Of a stretch of 64,000 nucleotides of DNA, positions 14,601-23,600 are shown piece after piece (the stretch's first letter is position 1; the number at the start of each line of letters is the position of its first letter). The position numbers were made by a program, and so were the translations under genes. The DNA is from Holothuria scabra (Eukaryota; Echinodermata; Holothuroidea; Aspidochirotida; Holothuriidae). The stretch is taken from contig CM074185.1 in assembly GCA_037179385.1 (NCBI GenBank), positions 51,029,000 to 51,092,999 on the forward strand, written 5' to 3'. The notes below the pieces were generated by a model. That model saw only the letters and a list, made by a program, of their open reading frames with translations, was not told the origin of the DNA and searched no databases.

Positions 14601-17600
14601 CAAAATGATATCAAGATTGCACATTTGCTAGATTTATCTAGGATCGGATTGACAGGCTTCTATGCAAATATTGGCATAATCAGTTTTTTCAACTTCTTTG
14701 CTTCAACTGTGAACAGTAAGAGAATATTTGATATTCACAAAGAAGTTGTTGGTGGATTTTAAAATGATAGATGCTAAAGTACATTTTTCCAAGTGACTGT
14801 TTGCAGTTTATGACCAACAAAAGCTGTAAACTGAGAAATTATGGGAAAAACAGCGTTAAAGTTTCACTTAGTTGGATAATGTACAAGTTGACTGATTCTG
14901 CCCCTTCCCTCCCCCATGTGACTACTTAACGGGAAAATACAGTCATCTCAACTTCCAAGTAGTGTAGTACTCTGTCCTATTTCATGATTGGCGCTTGAGA
15001 GTCATGTGACTACATTTTTCTCATCAAACGTGAAAGTGAAATATACAAGGAATTACCACAAGGTGTTACCACAAGGTTTACCTTGAATACACAATACTGA
15101 AGTCCTACAAAATTAATTAAGGTATTTTAAAAGAAATAACAAGAAAACTGTGACTTTTAATTGTTAATTCAAAATAGTTTGGGGAGACTGTTCTACCCTT
15201 TAAACAGAGTTGCTGGTATAATATACCAGCAGCTTCTGTGTAGATCACCAATTTGCTAGCCTTTGTTTGGAAAGGAAATCTGCTATACTTTTACCATTTC
15301 TTATAAGGCATAGCTGTATTCATTATGCTATCATACAGTACTTTGAAGTTATTTTTTACCGGTTTTTTGGTTTTTAAGTTGATACTCATTGAGCTCATTC
15401 ATCTTTGTGATAGAGTATATTTTCAGTTAGCCACGTTCTGATCTTTTGTAGTGTTCCAACATTCTAAAATGTTAGTTTTATGTATTTGCAATCATTTGTT
15501 ACTTTCTTCTTTTATGTTGAAAGAAATAGTACTTTACTGTCAGGTAATGCATACTGCAGTTAAACTAGTACAGGAATACAACATCAAAATAAATACAATG
15601 AATCCTTTGCTAAGCACTAGTACGTCTTCAAAAATGTTGATCGTACCGTAGAAACACACTAACCCTTAAAATTTGAAAAGACCATATGGCAGCTTTCAAA
15701 TGATATTATTAAGTCTTCCTGTTTTCAGTCAATAACAGTACGCAATGTCAGAACATGCAACCTTTGATCGTTTCAAAGAATGCAATCAAACTGTCAGCTG
15801 GATTGTTTTTCAAATATTCTGGACCAGTTTCAGAATGACTGTAAACATGAAAACCACAAACAAAGCGATCTATGATGAAATCTTCGGTAGAGGCTCTGAC
15901 ATTCCCCCTCAAAGTAAGAATGGCAAACTACAAAGGTCAAATAAAAACATATCTATTATGATGTTGGAATGCAGAATTTTACTGCACCTGTAGCTACGGT
16001 TTGATGGCACTTGACGTTACATTGGGTCTTTGCAGACAATGAGTGAAAGTATACTAGAGTAGGACGGGAAAAAGACTTGGGGTAAGCACACAGCTCCAGC
16101 TCTGCTCAAGAGTCATTAACACACCTTTAGAATAGTGACTGACATTGTAGCATTTGGATAGCCAACAATGATATAGATTTACAAAGCCTCTAAAAACTTC
16201 CACTATTTACTGTGCACCCATGCAGATTATCATTAATACAGTGACATATTTAAAAAACTTAAGCTATTGTGAAACTTGGTCAGAGAGCTATTTCTTCCAA
16301 GTTTTGTATGTTTATGGTGTTCTTCAATTCTGACTGTCAGAATATCTAAGGAAGATCTTGACAAGGACTGCAAATTTGAATGCAAGGAGATGTGCCCTAA
16401 TTCTGCAATTCATTTTGCAGTCATTATAACTCATTTCCTGATCATTAATGTTAACTCACTAATCAAGATGACTTAAACTTAAGTGAACATTACTGGAATG
16501 AATCTCTCTAGTACCTTCACAGAGTTCTGTGGAATTCTCAGGCAGTATTTAGATTTTCATACCATAACATGTACACTACACGTCAAGTTATGATTAAGTA
16601 ATATTTTTCAATACAAATTATTTCAAATGCTCAAAACTTTACAAGACAACCATCATCTGCTTGCCTTACTACCAAAATTATTTCTATGGAGTTTGTGAAG
16701 TTATGTTTTCAGTATCAACATATTTGTACACTACTTCATCTTAACCAAGCTACAAAGACAACATGTTGCCTTCCCTTGAAGTTTATTATCCACCATCTCA
16801 GAAAGTAAATAACTGATTGCAATCAACCTAATTCTTTTTCATTCAGTTGTTTTATTAAGGTCAAGTCTCAGGTTCTGAAATCCCTCTGCAACTTTGTCTG
16901 ACTCAATAACCACAGTTCACCACAGAGCAAACATTTCAACAACAAGCAATGGCACTTATTACTATTTGCAATTTTTCGTACACAACACTACATAACTAAA
17001 CAAATAAACCTGGGAATGCACTTTAATATTACTGATAAGACAAGGCCATCTAAAGGTCTTCATAGATAGTTATTTAACAAGACTGGAACATACCAGTCTA
17101 AAGCAACTAGGTGAGGGGAAGCTCTGGAACATAATGTGAGATAATTTATGTACTTAGAACTCGATCAGGTGATAAGGGATAATAAAAACAATTACATAAT
17201 TCAAGCAAAACAGAACCTTGACTGATAGTGTAAACCTTGACTGATACTGTAGTTCACGTGTATGTACACACATGGTGTAAGGTTGGGTTAGGTTAGGTGG
17301 GATAACATTTTACGCCTAACATATTGGCCTTAAAGACAAATCCGATCAGCGCTTGTGTTAAGTGACAGAAGGCAGCCATTAGTGGGGTCTACCAGCCTTA
17401 AATAGTCTTCGTTTATTGCCATCATGAATTTCAAACCCTCATATTCAGTGAAATCTAAGGAATCGAGATACAATTCAGTGTACAACCATCCATGATAAAG
17501 GTAAGGAAGGAAACTGAAAGACTAAAGGTAATGGACCCCATTTATGTCCGACTGAAATCAGACCATCACATGCCGTCTGAATTCATCTAACAGTCTGATT

Positions 17601-20600
17601 TAATCAAGCTGAACCCAAGGCTTTTTTCAAGTTGTGGGGCACATTAGATTGTTATCCCTGCTGCATTGCTTATGAGGAACATCACACACAATGGAAGAAG
17701 GTTCCATTTTTAAACTCTTTGGTATGACATGGACTGGAAATTGATCCCAATTTTCACATGTGTTAACAAGCTCAATCAAAGATACTGAAACTGAAGTGTG
17801 GTGGCTTCTTTGAATTGTTGTGATATTCTGGTTGACATTGGGCATTAGGGTTTCCTGAGTTTCCTCACAGAAATTATCCACTTGGTCAATATACTAAATA
17901 AGACAAAATTCAACTGATGTCTTAGTTTTGAGGATCTGTGCACACATCACCCTTCTGAAAAAATAAATGTTGTATTTTTCCAGAAAAAATCAGTGTCTCA
18001 AATTGAATCAAAGTCAGATCACAGCAGCTTAGCAGAAACACTGTTAGTAATAGCCAATTGAATTATTTTCCCTGCCCACTACTCCCCCTACCGACACAAA
18101 ATTTGAAGGTTCATAACCAAAATTAAGGATACCATACAGAGCCTTTGCACTAAAGGTTAAACTGACAGTATTGTGCATAGCACAATTCTTTTTAACTGAA
18201 CAGCAACCCACACAAAAGAAACACTCAATATTTGTTTAAGTTATAGTATTTTATGTAATACATACTGCACACCAAGGAATGAAGTATCTGTCATGAATAA
18301 CAAGCTACAGCTATATGATTGTGGGATTTTGGAACAGTTTTTAGTTCAGAGAGAGACCACTGCTTCTTTTGACATTTGGACAAAAAGATATAAATACCTG
18401 TACTGTGTATTGTATTTCAAATTGATGAAGGGAATCTATGAATCAGTTTGGTTGCAGGTGACTTCTACCAGAATATGAAACCTTGATACATTTGATTCTT
18501 CATTTATGTACGGAAGCTTTTTACTATGTCAGCCATGACATGGTACGTACGTCACAAAAAATTTCCATACTTACTCCAAGTGAGTTTGCTTCAATTGCTG
18601 TTTGTATACCAGTGCACCCATAGGCCAATTCTTCTGTAACAATGCAGGCATCCAAAATACCAAGACCAAGGCCACCTTTGGAACAACAAGGACATGATCA
18701 GATTATAAACAATTCAAGCACACTCATTGAACATCCATGCAGATGAACAAAACCATTGTTTATTTGTTTTGTTTAATTCACATGTTACTGTTTAAAAGAT
18801 AATAGAAACTGGGTCAAAGAGTCATGAACTAGACTAAAGATACCCACTTTTTTTTTTTGCATTATTACCTGGACAATTACTCACATTCTGAGCATTGTTG
18901 ACATACTGCAATACAAAGTAACCAAAACCAGAAGATGAAGAAAAAATTGGGAGACAAACTAAGGAGGCAAGCAATGTCACTATGATTGGAATAATTTTAA
19001 ATTTTGCATTTGGTCAAAATGCGATGATAGTCTACACTGGAGAATTTCACATTTTATCAATCAACTAGAAAGGTTCTGTATCATTAACTTACCATACTCT
19101 TGGGGGATGTGAGTGTTCATGAGACCAAGATTCCAACATTCTGTTATAACATCCATAGGATACTGGAAAGAAAAAAAGAGGCAGATTAGTATCTATCTTT
19201 TCCCTCGGAGTTCATACACATGCCAAATATCAAAATTCATTGAGTTTCCCATGGATGATTTTTAAGGATGTTAACTGCTACATCCAGCACCTTTCAAAAT
19301 GGTCACATCTCATATTTCCCCTTTCTTCCAAAAATTAATATACCTGAGGGGAGGTTAAAACAAAAAAAGACCCACACAGATTAACACTATCTTAGATTTT
19401 GAAATAACAAGTCCCTTTTTTAAATTCTCTGACCTTTCTAGGACCAAATGAAAATTACAGTAGCTCATTTTACCCGACTTTTCAGGACCTGAAAATAAAA
19501 ATTTCAGTGGTTCCCTCGATTTTCCAGGATTTTCAGCATACAGTATGTGTAACCTCTGTAAAACTGAAATTCCACTGAGACTATAGCTACAGGGTTGCAC
19601 ATGACAAATATTCCACAATGGTTTAGTGTGGTCACTCATGATGCTTTTTAATGTGGTGATAGGCAGGGGAGGTTGAACCACATAAATTCACAGTTTTACA
19701 TTACATACATGGGTATTTTGGCCCATAGAAAAAATCTTTAATGGAAATAATCTACAGTATGGTATCAGCCACATCCCCCCTCCCCCCACCTTTGGATGCA
19801 GTTGGAGAAAGTAAAATCTTCAACTTACAAAGCAAATCCTTTCCTTTCAGTGCTTTCTTCAGACTAGAGTAGCTACTGTTATTCAACCCTTCTAACGTTA
19901 CCTGTTCAATTTTTATTCATCTTGAATAATATCATGGTGTATACTTAACACATACCCAGAAAACTCCAGTCCAGCTGGCCAGCGTGTAAAGCCATTCACC
20001 TAGAAGTTGGACTGCGTAAGGAATAAATCTCTATAGCTAGTTCATCCCCTTATATAATGCTGCCTATGAGGGTACGAATCAAACTGAAACTTAAGTCATA
20101 GTGTACAGTATCATTAATATGACCAGTTTGTGTAGCACAGTAGAATAAGCAATAGAGAAAGAAGATACTGTACCAAATGTCTTCCCCCCCCTCCCTCAAT
20201 CCCACTCTCCCTTCTCATGATTTTCATCTCTTTTCCTCTCCTTCTTCCCTCCCTCCCCATCTCACTCCTCTGTGAAATTTGTAAGCAAAAAATAAAGCAC
20301 TCAAAGAAACTTTAATCCACCATCCATTTGAAGTTTATAACGGCTTGGACGGATTGTGTACAATCAAATTGACATTATTCCAAATTCTAAAATGTCATGT
20401 GTGAACAAAGACCATACATTCACTACCACTCCAACTTGACCAGGAAAACAAACTTTTGGTGATGAGCCAAATAGCACTCCATGGATTAACAGTGACCCCG
20501 CATTATGCAAGTGTCCTCCTTACACAGCAAGGAAAGATCTTTGTAATGGGAGCTCCCTGGTAATAGATACTAAAATTATCAAAGGATTTAGGATAAATAT

Positions 20601-23600
20601 AAGTAATAGGCAGACTGGAAACACATGGTGTGTACACAGTGGACACAGCCACTTACAAGAACAGACCTTAAAGCCTCCACTGGGATTTTGTTTCATGCCA
20701 ACTTTTGCCTTAAGGCAAAAAATTATAAGAACGGCCAAAAATTATCACTTTTATTTGGTTTATCATACATGTTGTTACGAAGACAATGTGTTGCCCCCCT
20801 AATAGGACACCTGTACATCAAATTTTAGAAAAATCCAGTGGCAATAACAGAGGCTAAAACCTTTTGAAAAGTGAGAATGACATTTTGGCCCTCTAGAGTA
20901 TAACATAAGCCAGGCCTCGATTTTCAGGAAAATTTATGGTTGTCCTTTGGGCAACCATTCCACTAGTTTCAGCTGTCCACAAGTAAAATTTGGTTGTCCG
21001 AAACAAAACACTAATTGTGTTCATGTACTTATAGTCTTGAAGAATAAAAAGATGTGATGTTTGAGAGACAGAAACACTTGAAGTCTGAAATACTGTATGG
21101 TACTGTACCATGCAAAATGTCAAAAGAGTTGGTCAGTCATCAGTATTCCTTTTCAGTCCTAGAAAGAAATGGTTGTCCATCGGACAACCAACCTTTGACT
21201 TTTGGTTGCCCATATGAAATTTTAGTTGTCCCGGACAATCGGACAACCACGAAAATCAAGCCCTGTAAGCTCTACCCACATTTTGTGGGTTGAGCTAAAA
21301 ATGCATCCATGTAATCACTATCGGGACACATAAAGAGTGTGTCATCAAACATCATGCTTACTTGAGGCATAGATGTGTAAAAGTTATAGAACTGTGTTAT
21401 TGTTACATTGCATTTGGCTCACATACAGTAAGGGTAAACATCAGCCTGGCATGCTTACGTTCATCCTATCATATTTGTACCAAAAACAGATTAAAACAGT
21501 CTTGCCAAGTTCTTCAGCATTAGGGCTTTCCAAAAGATATTTGCAGATTTTATGACAAAAATAAAGAAAAATACCGTCATAACACCCACAAGATTCCATC
21601 ACAAACCCATTATTTAGTAAAAAATTCCATCTTCATTACAGCTGAAACTTTAATTAAATTATTGCAGTGCGCAATGGAAAGAAATTAGACTATTTTCAAC
21701 CATAATCAAGAAAAATATGTAAATAAGGTTATATAACGTTGAGACGTGGTAGGCAAACTGCAACTTTTGGCAAAATTTAAACTGTGATTAATTACAAATG
21801 AAATAAAATGCTGAATACTCCTAAATACATACCTCCCCTGATTTGTCATATTCAGCGGCTCTTGGGATGACCTTTTCTTCTGTAAACTTTGCAGCCAACT
21901 CTTTATATTCTTGTTGTTCATTTGACAATGCTGTGGAGGAGACAAGAAAGAATCTTAAGTTCAATAAGAAAAGGAGGAATTCAAGTACAGTAAGTTCAAC
22001 TCACATTCAGATATGAGATTGACTGCTTCGGTAAAGTGCTTTTTATGTGCTAAAAAACGGCATGTTATTCTTTCCGTTCATGTTATTCTTATTTTGGAAT
22101 GTATCTTGCTTTTGATTTGCCCAAGTATTCTGTGTTACTTAAAGTGTGTAAGGTGTCTAATGGGGAAGTATCCCTTGCCATCTTGATACTATTCTGTTAA
22201 AATGGGGCAAATAAAGAAAAAACAGACAAGGCTAGACCTGCGAAAGGACTACTTCACATGGCTAGCAACCCCCAAAACTGAAAATCAACACCTCTACAAA
22301 CAAAACAAACCCACCACCACCACCCAGAAAACCAGACCCAATTCCCCAACCGGCAAGGCCACTCTAGTCCATGACCGGCTTCTTTCAGTCTTTGTTACCA
22401 CAAACATAAACCGCCACCACACCCACCATCAGCAACGATCAACAACAAAAGCCCAAACCAACACACACCAAAATGCAACAAACGCACCTGAAGGCAAACA
22501 ACATTCCCAAAGGCAACAAGCATACCTGAAGGCAACCACAGCACAGGAAGACAAGGGGGGGCCCACTCATTTCATTAAGATCCCTATTTACAGTATATAC
22601 ACAACTATTCACACCTGAAGAAAACAAAAATTCTCAAGGAGATCTAACAAGCCCAGCAGGGGATCCGGAATGCCCACTCTCTTCAGGAACCTAAACTAAA
22701 CTGTATTGGTAAACTTTATAAGTGCATTGTGCATAGAATGTTTCTAAACAGCAATTACAAAGGATTATTTATTGGTTTTTGCTATGTTAAGTGGCTTTAA
22801 CAAAAATAGTGCTTACCAAGGCTTATTGTGGGCTCCAAACCTTCCATACTTGCTACTGGGAAATTGGTCAACGGATTTGGCCATTACTGAATATGTAATG
22901 TACAGTATGTACTTCCAACGGAGTATTTTTTGTCACCTTGTGTGTCTTGCACATTGTTTGTTAGGCATGCATAGCATGTGTGTTTCACATAGTAATTTTT
23001 ATCATGTCATAACAACCCATTTGGTGACTGCATGTGGGTGGTATGGCAGACTCACTCATACATGCAACTATCATAAACACATAAGCCTTTGGGAGCAAAA
23101 AAAAACCTACCTGAAAGCACTACTAAATTGTATGACTGAGTCATTTAAAGGACCAAGGATGTACTGTAGTCAGTGAAATGCTTTCTCTGCCATTCCAAGC
23201 CATGCCCCTTTTCCCATTTGTTGGGTTAGAACTAAGTGTAGTTCAGCTAGCTGAGAAGCATCTGACTGCCGATGTAATGATTGTTGTTTTTTATCCAGCA
23301 GTGGGTGTGGAATGTGCATAAACAATTATGTCATGTGAAAGCAATACATAGTTAAGTTTATTAAAAAAAGTTTTACTGCTGAACATCTGTGGTTTAATAT
23401 GGCCTTTATTTTCTACTTGTGGGGCACTGGAGTGCTCTTCCTACTGGCATTGCTTAAGCTGAGCACCACAAGCAATGGCAGTAGGTTCCATTTTCTTCTG
23501 TAAGTTTTAGCTACATGGCACCACCAAGGAATAAAATTTCACCTCCCACATGAGAAGAAGTGCTCTTCCAAACACATGGTCTTAGATATGTACAATGGAC

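Larger units (their letters stand above)
13771..18574. other. ACADM intron 5
   Basis: 4.8 kb. Contains a degenerate MITE-like copy at about 14870-15225 and a SINE-derived stretch at about 17590-17770. The short open frames in 15450-16480 have no recognisable domains and look like chance frames. I see nothing else. Confidence 0.6.

Noticed and set aside
15451..16476. Cluster of 60-80-codon plus-strand frames in ACADM intron 5
   Set aside because: No recognisable domain, no splice or codon-use support, and typical of chance frames in A+T-rich DNA.
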